DNA from: Streptomyces sp. NBC_01314
GTDB taxonomy: Bacteria > Actinomycetota > Actinomycetes > Streptomycetales > Streptomycetaceae
Direction of reading: 5' to 3'
Assembly: GCF_041435215.1 (NCBI RefSeq)
Contig: NZ_CP108394.1
Location: 4,154,001 to 4,218,000 of the forward strand
DNA length: 64,000 nucleotides
Positions 1 through 7,726 of the stretch are shown piece after piece (the first letter of the stretch is position 1; each line of letters opens with the position of its first letter). Position numbers and translations under genes: made by a program. A model generated the notes under the pieces. That model worked only from the letters and a program-made list of their open reading frames with translations. It ran no database searches and had not been told where the DNA came from.

Positions 1-489
1 TGTACCGCCGGGCGTGATCTGGCCGTTGAACTTCGTGCACAGGCAGCGTCCCGAGGTGTCCCGGAGGATGAGGTACTTCTTCTTGCCCTCGTTGTCGACA
101 AGGCTGGCACCCGACAGGGATCCGCCATTGGACCTCAGTTCGCGCTCGTCGCTCGCCCAGTTGGCGCCGAGCCACGACTGGCTGCCGTCGTTCTTCACCG
201 TCCCCGACACGGTGACGAAGCCGCCACCGTCGCGTACTGCGGAGGTAATACTGACCGAGATGTCGCCATCCTTGGCCGTGGCCAGGACCTCGTTGGACGC
301 AGACGGCTGCGACTCGGTGTTCTTGTCGTCACCGTTGTCGCCCTTCGTAGGAGCCGACGAAGAGGAGGATGGTTCCTTGGCGTCGTCGTCGCCCCCTCCC
401 CCGCAACCGGCAACCGTGAGGACCAGCCCGGTCGCGATCGCCACCGCGGTCACTGCCCTGCGGCCCTTCATGGTGTGCCGAAGGTTCAT
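1..489 (-). CDS. Secreted lipoprotein at the end of the Tad locus (3' end outside window)
   Basis: Translation from ATG at 489 gives a basic start, a hydrophobic stretch and a lipobox (LTVAGC, Cys about residue 29), then a Gly/Asp/Ser-rich linker and a globular region still open at the window edge. A good Shine-Dalgarno (GAGAGGAA) lies about 9 nt upstream. It starts 15 bp after the tadG-like stop, so it is probably the last gene of the pilus operon. The globular part contains a motif like LILRDTSGRCLC. I cannot name the family; from memory such lipoproteins near Streptomyces tad genes sometimes continue into an OmpA-like domain, but that part is outside the window. Anchoring on the outer face of the membrane is inferred from the lipobox. 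Confidence 0.75.
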   Translation of the reverse strand, partial: MNLRHTMKGRRAVTAVAIATGLVLTVAGCGGGGDDDAKEPSSSSSAPTKGDNGDDKNTESQPSASNEVLATAKDGDISVSITSAVRDGGGFVTVSGTVKNDGSQSWLGANWASDERELRSNGGSLSGASLVDNEGKKKYLILRDTSGRCLCTKFNGQITPGGT

Positions 490-504
490 CGGTACGGCTT
501 CCTC

Positions 505-1122
505 TCACTCGGCCAGATACACAGAGAACATCACGGACGCGTCGGGAAGGTTGCCCGGATTGAAGTTTCCGGGGTCGATGTCCACGGGCACGCCGTCGCA
601 GTCCAGAGTGACGGGCTTCTTGGGGTCGGCGGTCGGATCGAAATCGCAGCGCGGCTGGATGACGGCGACCGCCTGGGCCCTGGCCGTCAAACTCTCAGTG
701 CCGGGAATGATCGAATCGCCCACGGTGTAGTCCGTCACGACATCGACCTGGAACCCCGGAGCACCTTCCACCTCCGTGAGTTGGGCGCCGCCTTCGAGCG
801 TCGAATTGTTCTGGGCAGCCAGCTCTGCGGCCGCGGCGTCGGCCCCTTCTACCGGAAGTCCCCCTCCGGCCAGGTCGAGCCCGTCCAGCCAGTCGCTGTT
901 GCCTGCGTCGATGGCGTCGCCGAGTTCCAGCAACAGTTCGTCCCGCGCTTGCTGTGCCGCCGCCAACGCCGCAGCGTCCGCCGCCGACTGGGCGCCACTG
1001 CGGGCGGATGCCGCCTGGGCGAACGCGAAGAAGGCCAACGCCGTGAAGAGCAGGATCGTCGTCAGCCAGATATAGATGGGGAGGGTCGAGCCCCGGTCAC
1101 TGCCCAGTGGGCCGGGCGTCAG
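505..1122 (-). CDS. TadG-like pilus-associated membrane protein
   Basis: The protein has an N-terminal DRGSTLPIYIW segment followed by one membrane helix (about residues 12-35) and an Ala-rich amphipathic stretch (AQSAADAAALAAAQQAR), the usual layout of TadG/TadE-like minor pseudopilins; the rest is a small extracytoplasmic domain. The frame has no ATG, GTG or TTG near the expected start. The best candidate is a CTG at 1122 that overlaps the TGA of the pilin gene (CTGA), suggesting translational coupling. It lies between the Flp-like pilin gene and the lipoprotein gene. Family membership rests on the hydrophobic N-terminus and context; the start is uncertain. Confidence 0.7.
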   Translation of the reverse strand: MTPGPLGSDRGSTLPIYIWLTTILLFTALAFFAFAQAASARSGAQSAADAAALAAAQQARDELLLELGDAIDAGNSDWLDGLDLAGGGLPVEGADAAAAELAAQNNSTLEGGAQLTEVEGAPGFQVDVVTDYTVGDSIIPGTESLTARAQAVAVIQPRCDFDPTADPKKPVTLDCDGVPVDIDPGNFNPGNLPDASVMFSVYLAE

Positions 1123-1334
1123 CCACCGCCACCGACCACGTCCCGCACGGCGTCGCCGATCGCCGTGGAAATCAGGCCGTCGAGACCCAGCTGGTCGATC
1201 ATCACGAAGATCCCCGCGACGATGATCATGATGCCCGCGTACTCCACGAACCCGGCGCCCGAGTCCCGTCCCTTTCCGCGCATGCGGGAGACGACGGTGG
1301 TTTTCCAGGTCTCGAAACGGTGCTTCACCTTCAT
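1119..1334 (-). CDS. Flp-type pilin, small (71 aa)
   Basis: A short, Lys/Arg-rich leader is followed by GAGFVEYAGIMIIVAGIFVM. This matches the Flp prepilin signature, cleavage after Gly with Glu at +5 and Tyr at +6, then a hydrophobic helix. It is the probable major pilin subunit, processed by a prepilin peptidase that is not in this window. The ATG at 1334 is preferred to an upstream in-frame ATG because GGAAGG lies about 8 nt before it. The gene follows the response regulator after about 100 bp, long enough for its own promoter, which would fit a highly expressed structural subunit. Its stop overlaps the CTG proposed as the tadG-like start. Confidence 0.85.
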   Translation of the reverse strand: MKVKHRFETWKTTVVSRMRGKGRDSGAGFVEYAGIMIIVAGIFVMIDQLGLDGLISTAIGDAVRDVVGGGG

Positions 1335-1439
1335 GGCGGTTGCCTTCCCGCGCGATGTCGACGCCAACAGGATCACCGTACGTGAGAAGGCCCGTACCGG
1401 GGGTGGGTCCGGGGGCCCAACTTCCGTTGGGGGGGCGGG

Positions 1440-2222
1440 TCATCGGGGCCACCCCTCGGGGGTCGTGCCCAGCCAGTGGGCTATGGCTTCGCTGCGGGTT
1501 GAACTGTGCAGTTTCGCGAAGATGTGGTTGATGTGGTTCTTGACGGTCTTCTCGCTGATGAAGCAGGTGGCGGCGATCTGGCGGTTGTTCATGCCGGACG
1601 CGATGAGGTCCATCACCTCCGCCTCCCTTGAACTCAGGCCGAAGGGCGGTCGGTTGGCGCTGTTGAGGATGCGGCGGCGGAGCGCCGACGCACGGGCGGG
1701 GCGAGTCTCTGACGACTGTGCCATAAATGGTTGCAGCTGCGAAGAGTGGTCGTGACTTTCGTGTGAAGGTTCGTAGGAAACGCCGAGCGAAGTCCAGCCA
1801 GCCGGAGAGACGGTCGCGGAGATCGTCGGGCGGCCCTCCCTCATGTTCCGTACCGCCGCGATGAGTTCGGGGGCCGTGAATTCGCCGTGGACGAGATAGC
1901 CGACCGCTCCCCGGCGCAGGGCCTCGGTCACGACCTCGGGTTCCGTGCTGTAGGTCAGCATCATCACGGGGCAGAGCGCGGTCAGTTCGGGGAGCGCGGT
2001 GAGGCCGTCCGTGCCGGGCATGCGGACGTCGAGGAGGGCGACGTCCGGGCGGTGTCGGCGGGCCTCGTCCACCGCCTGCTCACCGTTCGTGGCCTGGGCG
2101 ACCACCTCTATGTCGGGGTGCGTGTCCAGGAGGGCCGTGAGGCCGGCGCGGACCACCGGGTTGTCGTCCGCCACGAGTACGCGGAGGGGTGGGCCGGGGC
2201 GTGCCTGGGGCTGGTCAGGCAT
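1440..2222 (-). CDS. NarL/LuxR-family response regulator
   Basis: The N-terminal receiver domain (about residues 13-125) has the acidic pair in VADDN, the phospho-acceptor Asp in ALLDVRMPG and the conserved Thr/Lys region. The C-terminal LuxR-type helix-turn-helix (about 190-255) has LSSREAEVMDLIASG and the recognition stretch SEKTVKNHINHIF. A linker of about 60 residues separates them. The ATG overlaps the end of the histidine kinase gene by 8 bp, so the two form a cognate pair. Sitting inside the tad operon, it most likely controls pilus genes, perhaps the pilin just downstream; that target is inferred. Confidence 0.92.
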   Translation of the reverse strand: MPDQPQARPGPPLRVLVADDNPVVRAGLTALLDTHPDIEVVAQATNGEQAVDEARRHRPDVALLDVRMPGTDGLTALPELTALCPVMMLTYSTEPEVVTEALRRGAVGYLVHGEFTAPELIAAVRNMREGRPTISATVSPAGWTSLGVSYEPSHESHDHSSQLQPFMAQSSETRPARASALRRRILNSANRPPFGLSSREAEVMDLIASGMNNRQIAATCFISEKTVKNHINHIFAKLHSSTRSEAIAHWLGTTPEGWPR

Positions 2223-3747
2223 GTGCGGCCTCCTGTCGGGGGGCTTCGGGGGCGGTGGGAGGGGCGGGGAGCGGGAGGGTCAGGGCCACTTCCGTACCGG
2301 TGGGGCCCGATCGCAGGTGCAGGGCCGCGCCGGTGCGGTTCGCGCGTTCCGCCATGCCCAGGAGGCCGAAGTGGCCGGATTCTTGCGCTTCTTCGAGGGT
2401 GAGGGCGGGCGGGAGGCCTACGCCGTCGTCCTTGATCGTGAGGTGGAGGGTGTCCGGGGTGATCTCCAGGGACACCTCCGCCGTGGTCGCGTGCGCGTGG
2501 CGGTGGATGTTCTCCAGGGCCTCCGACGTGATCGTCAGGAGGTGGTGGGTCGTTTCCGGTGGGAGGGGTGGGGGTGCCTCGCCCGTGTGGGTGAGGTGGG
2601 TGGGGAGGGAGGTGCGGGACGCGAAGTCCGCTGTACGGGTGGCCAGCTCGGCCCCGAGAGGGGCGGGTGGGGTCGCCGTCAGGTCCGTGTGGTGGCGTAG
2701 GTCCGTGAGGAGGTCGCGGGACTCGGCGGCGGCCCGGCGGGCCGCCGATGCGACGAGGGTGGCCTGTCGTTTCAGAAGGGCGGGGTCGGGGGCGGGGCGG
2801 TCCGCCGAGGTCGCCAGGGCTTCCGCGGCGAGGGCCAGGCCGTGGAGGGTCTTGGCCACCGAGTCGTGCAGCTCGCGGGCCAGGCGGGCGCGTTCCGACT
2901 CCACGGCCTCCGCGACGGCCAGGCGGGACGTGGCTTCGGAGAGGGCCTGGGTGGCCGTACCGAAGCGGAACATCAGGTTGCGGAGGGTTACGCCGATGAT
3001 GCCGGCCGCGACGCAGAAGCCGGCGACGAGGAGGGTGCTGACGTCGGCGCCGGGACGGTGTTCCCAGGCGCGGTGGACGGTGAGGAGGACGGCCAGTTGC
3101 AGGCCGGTGAGAACGCCGGCGCCGCGCCAGCCGTAGAGGAGGCCGGAGAGGAGCGGGGTGCAGACCGTGGCGTAGGCGAGGGGGGAGGCCGGGGAGGCGG
3201 TGAGCAGGAGGACCGCGCCGAAGAGGAGGTCCAGGGCCATGAGGGCGGGGTGGGCGAGGAGGCGGGGGGCGAAGCGGTCCCAGTCCCTGAGCATGGCGTA
3301 CGAGATGGTGATGCCGAGGACGGCGGCGATGAGTACGGCGTGGGTCGGGGGGCCGTCCGTGGTGTTGGCCATGGCGAAGGGGGTGCCGATGGTGAGGGTG
3401 ACGAGGCGGACGGCGAAGGTCTGGCGGGCCAGGGCCTGGAGGGCGTTGAGCTGGAGGCGGAGGGTGGCGGGGGGTGTGGCGTCGTCCGCCAGGTAGCCGG
3501 TGCTGGGGGCGGGCGGGGGTGGGGTGCGTCGGCCTTCGCCAGGGGTGGGCAGGGGTGGGGTGCGTCCGCCCTCGCCGGGGCCGGGCGGCGGTGGGTTTCG
3601 CTCACCGGCGCTTGCCGGGTGCCGCTGCGCCCACCCTCCCCCACTCTCGGCTTCGCTCGACCGGGGGGACCCCCATCGCCCCAGCGGCACGATTGCCCGC
3701 AGTCGAAACGGGTGGAGAGAGCGGCGAGTAGACCGTAGGCGGGTCAT
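2215..3747 (-). CDS. Sensor histidine kinase (HisKA_3 type) of the Tad locus
   Basis: The middle of the protein has about six hydrophobic segments (roughly residues 105-260) forming a membrane sensor. These are followed by a HisKA_3 dimerisation domain with the phospho-acceptor His in ARELHDSVAKTLHG (about residue 295) and a C-terminal HATPase with the N-box ITSEALENIHRHA and the DDGVGLP G1 box. Its ATG shares one base with the tadC stop (TGATG), and its end overlaps the response regulator. The first ~90 residues are odd: they are encoded by a 72 bp inverted-repeat sequence and three copies of a GEGGRTPP-like repeat, with no recognisable domain. The true start could be internal, but TGATG coupling favours 3747. 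Confidence 0.9.
   Translation of the reverse strand: MTRLRSTRRSLHPFRLRAIVPLGRWGSPRSSEAESGGGWAQRHPASAGERNPPPPGPGEGGRTPPLPTPGEGRRTPPPPAPSTGYLADDATPPATLRLQLNALQALARQTFAVRLVTLTIGTPFAMANTTDGPPTHAVLIAAVLGITISYAMLRDWDRFAPRLLAHPALMALDLLFGAVLLLTASPASPLAYATVCTPLLSGLLYGWRGAGVLTGLQLAVLLTVHRAWEHRPGADVSTLLVAGFCVAAGIIGVTLRNLMFRFGTATQALSEATSRLAVAEAVESERARLARELHDSVAKTLHGLALAAEALATSADRPAPDPALLKRQATLVASAARRAAAESRDLLTDLRHHTDLTATPPAPLGAELATRTADFASRTSLPTHLTHTGEAPPPLPPETTHHLLTITSEALENIHRHAHATTAEVSLEITPDTLHLTIKDDGVGLPPALTLEEAQESGHFGLLGMAERANRTGAALHLRSGPTGTEVALTLPLPAPPTAPEAPRQEAAHA
3619..3690. repeat. 72 bp inverted-repeat element inside the histidine kinase 5' end
   Basis: The sequence begins GTGCCGCTG and ends CAGCGGCAC, a perfect 9 bp terminal inverted repeat, and contains CTCGGCTTCGCTCGA and a GGGGGGACCCCC palindrome. 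From memory this core is a very common Streptomyces interspersed sequence, normally intergenic. Here it is translated as part of the kinase N-terminus. Confidence 0.6.
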
Positions 3748-4649
3748 CAGCGGCCCAGGATGTCGCCGAAGTTCGTTCCCGAGCCGAGGAACATCCCCGT
3801 GGCGATGAGGATCATCGTGGCCGGGAGCATGAAGATCAGGGTGACGAGGGTTGCCTTGGGGATGGTTCGGGCGGCTCGGCGGCGGGCGTTCTGGGCGTCG
3901 GTGCGGCGCATGTCCGCCGCGAGCTGGATCAGGGTCTCGGCGATGGGGGAACCCAGCTCCTCGCCCTGCTGGAGCGCCGAGACGAACTGGGCGACCTGTT
4001 CGGACGAGTTGCGTCTGCGGAGTTCGTCGAAGGCCTGGCGGCGGCTCACGCCCATGTCCATCTGGCGGAGGGTGATGCGGAGTTCGTCCGCCCAGGGGCC
4101 CTCGTACTTCTCCGCCACCCGGTCCAGGGCCTGCCGGAAGCCCAGGCCGGCCGAGACCACGACCGCGAGGACGTCGAGGAAGTCGGGCAGGGTGCGGTCG
4201 ATGACGTCCTTGCGGTCGCGGATGGCCTGCCAGATCGCCGCGTCGGCGGCGAGCAGGCCGAAGGCGAAGGTGAAGGCGGCGAAGAGGGGGCGGTCACTGG
4301 TGAGGAAGACCAGGCCCATGAAGGCGCCGAAGAAGCCGTAGACGGCTCGGCGGGCGGCGTAGCGGTTGAGGGTGAGGCCGCCGGGGTTGCCCGCCATGTC
4401 GATGCGGTGGCGTTTGGCCTCGACCCGGCGGGGGCCCATCAGGCGCAGGACGAGGGGCGCGAAGCGCATGCCCAGGCGGTCGACGGCCGAGCCGGCCTTC
4501 GAGACGCGGGTGGCGCCCACCTCCAGGGCGAGGGCCAGGTCGCTGGGGAGTTTGGCGTCGGCGCGGATCATGCGGATGCCCAGGAGGGCGCCCGCGACCG
4601 CGACGGCCGTCAGGAGGGCCAGGAGGAGGGGGAGTATCGATGTCGTCAT
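3747..4649 (-). CDS. tadC: TadC-like type II/IV secretion platform protein
   Basis: The 300-residue protein has an N-terminal membrane helix, a central pair of helices and a C-terminal helix (LVTLIFMLPATMILIATGMF). Between them is the T2SSF cytoplasmic domain, with AGLGFRQALDRVAEKYEGPW and a QQGEELGSPIAETL segment typical of TadC/GspF. It would form the inner-membrane platform with TadB, driven by the CpaF ATPase. It lies 20 bp downstream of tadB and its stop overlaps the start of the histidine kinase. Length and topology match the family. Confidence 0.9.
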   Translation of the reverse strand: MTTSILPLLLALLTAVAVAGALLGIRMIRADAKLPSDLALALEVGATRVSKAGSAVDRLGMRFAPLVLRLMGPRRVEAKRHRIDMAGNPGGLTLNRYAARRAVYGFFGAFMGLVFLTSDRPLFAAFTFAFGLLAADAAIWQAIRDRKDVIDRTLPDFLDVLAVVVSAGLGFRQALDRVAEKYEGPWADELRITLRQMDMGVSRRQAFDELRRRNSSEQVAQFVSALQQGEELGSPIAETLIQLAADMRRTDAQNARRRAARTIPKATLVTLIFMLPATMILIATGMFLGSGTNFGDILGR

Positions 4650-4669
4650 GTCAGGTCACGGCCCCCTTC

Positions 4670-5659
4670 TCAGACTTCGATCTTGCCGAGGCGGCGGATG
4701 ACGAAGAAGCCGACCGTGTAGAGGCCGACCGAGATCAGGACCAGGGCCTGGCCGAGGGGGGAGCCGGTCACCCGGGCCAGGGCGCCGTCGTTCGAGGAGT
4801 TGATCAGGAGGAGGGAGCCGAGGCCCAGGAAGGGGACGGTGAAGGCCGTCGCGTTGACCTCGGAGAGCATCGTGCGGACCTCGCGGCGGGTCTCCTTCCG
4901 GTCCTCCAGGGTCTGGGTCAGGTTGCGCAGCGAACTCACCACCGTGCCGCCCGCCTTGTTGGACAGGACGAGGGTGGTGACGAGGACGATCAGTTCGCGG
5001 GAGGGGAGGCGTTCGGCCAGCTCGCCGAGCGCGTCGTCGATCGAGCGGCCGAGCGCCAGCTGATCGGCCACCCGGGCCAGTTCCTCGCCCGCCGGGGCCT
5101 CCAGCTCCTCCGCGGCCATCGCCAGGGCCGTGCGGAGGGCGAGGCCGGCGGCCGTGGCGTTGGCGAGGAGGCGGGCCACGTCGGGAAGCTGGTTGATGAA
5201 GGCCTCGATGCGTTTCTGGCGCTGCCAGTTGAGGAAGATGGCGGCGGCCCACACGCCCACGGCGCCCGCGATCGGGCCGAAGAAGGGGGCCAGGGTGCCG
5301 GCGGCGATCAGCCACAGGGCGACGACGACCATGGCGACGTACGAGGCGAACTCGCCCGCCGTCAGGTCGAGTCCCGTCGTCGTCAGCCGGAGGTGGATCG
5401 CGCGGCCGAGGCGGGTGCGGCGCAGTCGGCGGTCGACGGCCGTGAAGCGTCGTACGCGTCCCGCCGACGTGCGCGGTGGGCCGCCCTGGCTGCCCGCGAG
5501 ACGGTCGGCCAGGGCCCGGCGCTGGGCGCGGCCGGAGACGTACGTGTGCGCGCCCGCGACGGCGAGGGTGCCGCAGAGGACGGTGGCGCCGAGGGCCAGC
5601 AGGGTGGTGTTGTCCAGGTCCAGAGGTGCCTGGGCCAGGGTTGCCAGGGCTGTCGCCAT
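4670..5659 (-). CDS. tadB: TadB-like type II/IV secretion platform protein
   Basis: The 329-residue protein has N-terminal hydrophobic segments, two central helices (VAMVVVALWLIAAGTLAPF) and a C-terminal pair near QALVLISVGLYTVGFFVI. The T2SSF domain includes LPDVARLLANATAAGLALRTALA and LVTTLVLSNKAGG. It pairs with TadC as the membrane platform for pilin extrusion. It lies 30 bp after cpaF and 20 bp before tadC. The ATG is preceded by a purine-rich GAGGTAGGA. Confidence 0.9.
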   Translation of the reverse strand: MATALATLAQAPLDLDNTTLLALGATVLCGTLAVAGAHTYVSGRAQRRALADRLAGSQGGPPRTSAGRVRRFTAVDRRLRRTRLGRAIHLRLTTTGLDLTAGEFASYVAMVVVALWLIAAGTLAPFFGPIAGAVGVWAAAIFLNWQRQKRIEAFINQLPDVARLLANATAAGLALRTALAMAAEELEAPAGEELARVADQLALGRSIDDALGELAERLPSRELIVLVTTLVLSNKAGGTVVSSLRNLTQTLEDRKETRREVRTMLSEVNATAFTVPFLGLGSLLLINSSNDGALARVTGSPLGQALVLISVGLYTVGFFVIRRLGKIEV

Positions 5660-5689
5660 GTTCGGTCCTACCTCCTCGGGGCTCTCGGG

Positions 5690-7030
5690 CTATCCGATGG
5701 CCTGGCGGGTGTTGAGCGGGTCGATGGCCTCGGCCACGCCGTACGCGGGGGGCAGCGGCTCGTTGGCCACGTACAGCTTCTCGGCGACGGAGCGGGGTAT
5801 CGGCAGGTGTTCGAAGCGGCCGTGGACGACGCGGTCGGCGCCGAGGGGGGCCGGGGCGTAGCGGGAGACCGTGGCGATGCGGAACTGTTCGCGGCCGTGC
5901 GAGACGAGCAGGGCGACCTCGGTGACCTTGCGGGAGCCGTCGGCGAAGCGGGTGAGCTGGACGACCACGTCCACCGCGGAGTTGATCTGGTCCTTGAGGG
6001 CCTCGAAGGGGATGAGGACCTCGGACATCGAGCCGAGGGTCTGCAGCCGCATCAGGGCGTCCTCGGCGGAGTTGGCGTGGACCGTGGCGAGGGAGCCGTC
6101 GTGGCCGGTCGACATGGCCTGGAGCATGTCGAGGGTCTCGCCGCCGCGGACCTCACCGACGATGATGCGGTCGGGGCGCATCCGCAGGGAGTTGCGGACC
6201 AGGTCACGGATGGTGATCTGGCCCTTGCCCTCGATGTTGGGGGGCCTCGATTCCAGGCGGATGACGTGTTCCTGTTGGAGCTGGAGTTCCGCCGAGTCCT
6301 CGATGGTGATGATGCGTTCACGGGGTGGGATCAGGCCGGAGAGGGCGTTGAGGAGGGTGGTCTTCCCGGTGCCGGTACCGCCGCTGACGATCACGTTGAA
6401 GCGGGCGCGGACGAAGGCGGCGAGGAGCATCAGCATCTGCTCGTCGAGGGAGCCGAGGTCGATCAGCTCCGGGAGGGTGTACGCGCGGGGGAAGCGGCGG
6501 ATCGTGAGGGTGGGGCCGGTGAGGGAGAGCGGGGGAATGATCACGTTGACGCGCTCGCCGGTGGGGAGGCGGGCGTCGACCATGGGGTTCGACTCGTCCA
6601 CGCGGCGGTTGACGGTCGAGACGATGCGTTCGATCGTCTGCATGAGCTGGTCGGTGGAGGCGAACCGCAACGGCAGCTGTTCGACGCGGCCGGCTCGTTC
6701 GACGAAGATCGAGTCGGGGCCGTTGACCATGATCTCCGTGACCGACGCGTCGGCGAGGAGGGGTTCGAGGACGCCGAGGCCGAGGGCTTCGTCGACGACC
6801 CTGCGGATCAGTTGGGAGCGTTCGGCCGAGGAGAGGACCGGGCCCTCTCGGCTGATGATGTGGCCGAGTACGCGTTCCAGTCGGGCCCTGCGGTCGGCCG
6901 CGGTCAGGGCCGACATCTCGGCCAGGTCGATCTCTTCGAGGAGCTTGGCGCGGTAGACGGCCACGAGGTGTCCGTCCTCGCGTCCGGTGCCGCCTTCGTC
7001 GGGGGCGGCGATACGGGATCGCAGGCTCAT
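5690..7030 (-). CDS. cpaF: CpaF/TadA-type pilus assembly ATPase
   Basis: The 446-residue secretion ATPase has the Walker A motif SGGTGTGKTTLLNA (about residue 237), the Asp box ITIEDSAELQL, a Walker B region DRIIVGEVRGGE and the His box TGHDGSLATVHANS. The N-terminal domain (about 1-130) has the usual TadA helical region and LEPLLADASVTEIMVNG. It powers pilin export and assembly through TadB/TadC on the cytoplasmic face. It lies between the second tadE-like gene (51 bp gap) and tadB. All catalytic motifs are intact. Confidence 0.96.
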   Translation of the reverse strand: MSLRSRIAAPDEGGTGREDGHLVAVYRAKLLEEIDLAEMSALTAADRRARLERVLGHIISREGPVLSSAERSQLIRRVVDEALGLGVLEPLLADASVTEIMVNGPDSIFVERAGRVEQLPLRFASTDQLMQTIERIVSTVNRRVDESNPMVDARLPTGERVNVIIPPLSLTGPTLTIRRFPRAYTLPELIDLGSLDEQMLMLLAAFVRARFNVIVSGGTGTGKTTLLNALSGLIPPRERIITIEDSAELQLQQEHVIRLESRPPNIEGKGQITIRDLVRNSLRMRPDRIIVGEVRGGETLDMLQAMSTGHDGSLATVHANSAEDALMRLQTLGSMSEVLIPFEALKDQINSAVDVVVQLTRFADGSRKVTEVALLVSHGREQFRIATVSRYAPAPLGADRVVHGRFEHLPIPRSVAEKLYVANEPLPPAYGVAEAIDPLNTRQAIG

Positions 7031-7081
7031 CTTGTCGTCAACTCCTCTCGGGGGGTGGGGTGTCGCGGGGCGAGGGGTCGG

Positions 7082-7726
7082 TCAGGGGTCGAGGTCGTTC
7101 GGCATGGTGGCGGAGCGTTCCACGGTGACCGGGTCGAAGAGGGGGACCACGGAGGGGACGGTGACCGTGACCGTGGCGGTGATGGTGTCCGTGCCGCCTC
7201 CTCCCGGGTCGACCGCGGGATTCAGCCATGCGCTCGCCGCGGCTGCGCCGGCGACCGCGCCGGCACCGGGTTCGAGCGACTCGGCGCGGGCCGCCGCCCG
7301 TGCCGCCGAGCCAGCCTGGCTGATGCCGTAGCCGATCAGGCCCAGTTGGATCGCGGCCATGCCCACGAGGAGGAGGATCGGGAGGAAGCCGGCAAACTCC
7401 AGGATGGAGGAACCTCGGTCGTTCCAGCGGCGGTCGTGGGGCGGCTGTCCCGTCGGTGGGCGGCTCGCCCGGGGGCCGTGGGTGGGTCGGGTGCGCGCCG
7501 GGGGGTGTCCGTCCTCGGAACGGCGCGGAATCGGTTGGCTGAGAGGCTGGACGGGTCGACGCGCCAACCGCTGCGGGCGGACACCCCCCGGCACGCCCCC
7601 TTCGCGCCGTACGCGGCTCACCCGCCGTGAGGGCTGTGCCACAACGGCCTCGGCTTTCGTGCGTACGCCGTCCTCCCGCCGTACGGGGTATGCCGCATCG
7701 TCGGCGGTCTCGCCGGTCGGCGTCAT
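7082..7726 (-). CDS. TadE-like pseudopilin with a long disordered N-terminal extension
   Basis: The conserved part starts at about residue 103 with DRGSSILEFAGFLPILLLVG, a TadE pseudopilin signature: probable cleavage after Gly, Glu at +5, one membrane helix. A short extracytoplasmic domain rich in Thr/Val follows. The ~105 residues before it are Arg/Pro-rich, have no domain, and for residues ~42-78 are encoded by a ~110 bp inverted-repeat sequence also found in the PfkB gene at 25.3 kb. The ATG overlaps the stop of the preceding fusion gene (ATGA). A leader of 105 residues is far longer than usual for a prepilin and is probably expanded by the repeat. Confidence 0.8.
   Translation of the reverse strand: MTPTGETADDAAYPVRREDGVRTKAEAVVAQPSRRVSRVRREGGVPGGVRPQRLARRPVQPLSQPIPRRSEDGHPPARTRPTHGPRASRPPTGQPPHDRRWNDRGSSILEFAGFLPILLLVGMAAIQLGLIGYGISQAGSAARAAARAESLEPGAGAVAGAAAASAWLNPAVDPGGGGTDTITATVTVTVPSVVPLFDPVTVERSATMPNDLDP
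7491..7601. repeat. In-gene palindromic element, copy 1 (in the tadE-like gene)
   Basis: On the + strand the left arm contains CCGGGGGGTGTCCG and the right arm CGGACACCCCCCGG, a perfect 14 bp inverted repeat separated by about 65 bp. The flanks (GCGCGCC before, CCGCTGCGGG within the right arm) match the copy at 25265-25372 in the same orientation. Both copies lie wholly inside coding sequence. Confidence 0.75.

Noticed and set aside
4640..7630. A 996-codon open frame on the plus strand
   Set aside because: It is the reverse-frame shadow of tadB, cpaF and the tadE-like gene, produced by high third-position GC; its product is repetitive Gly/Arg/Asp/Val without domains, while the minus-strand genes have complete motifs.
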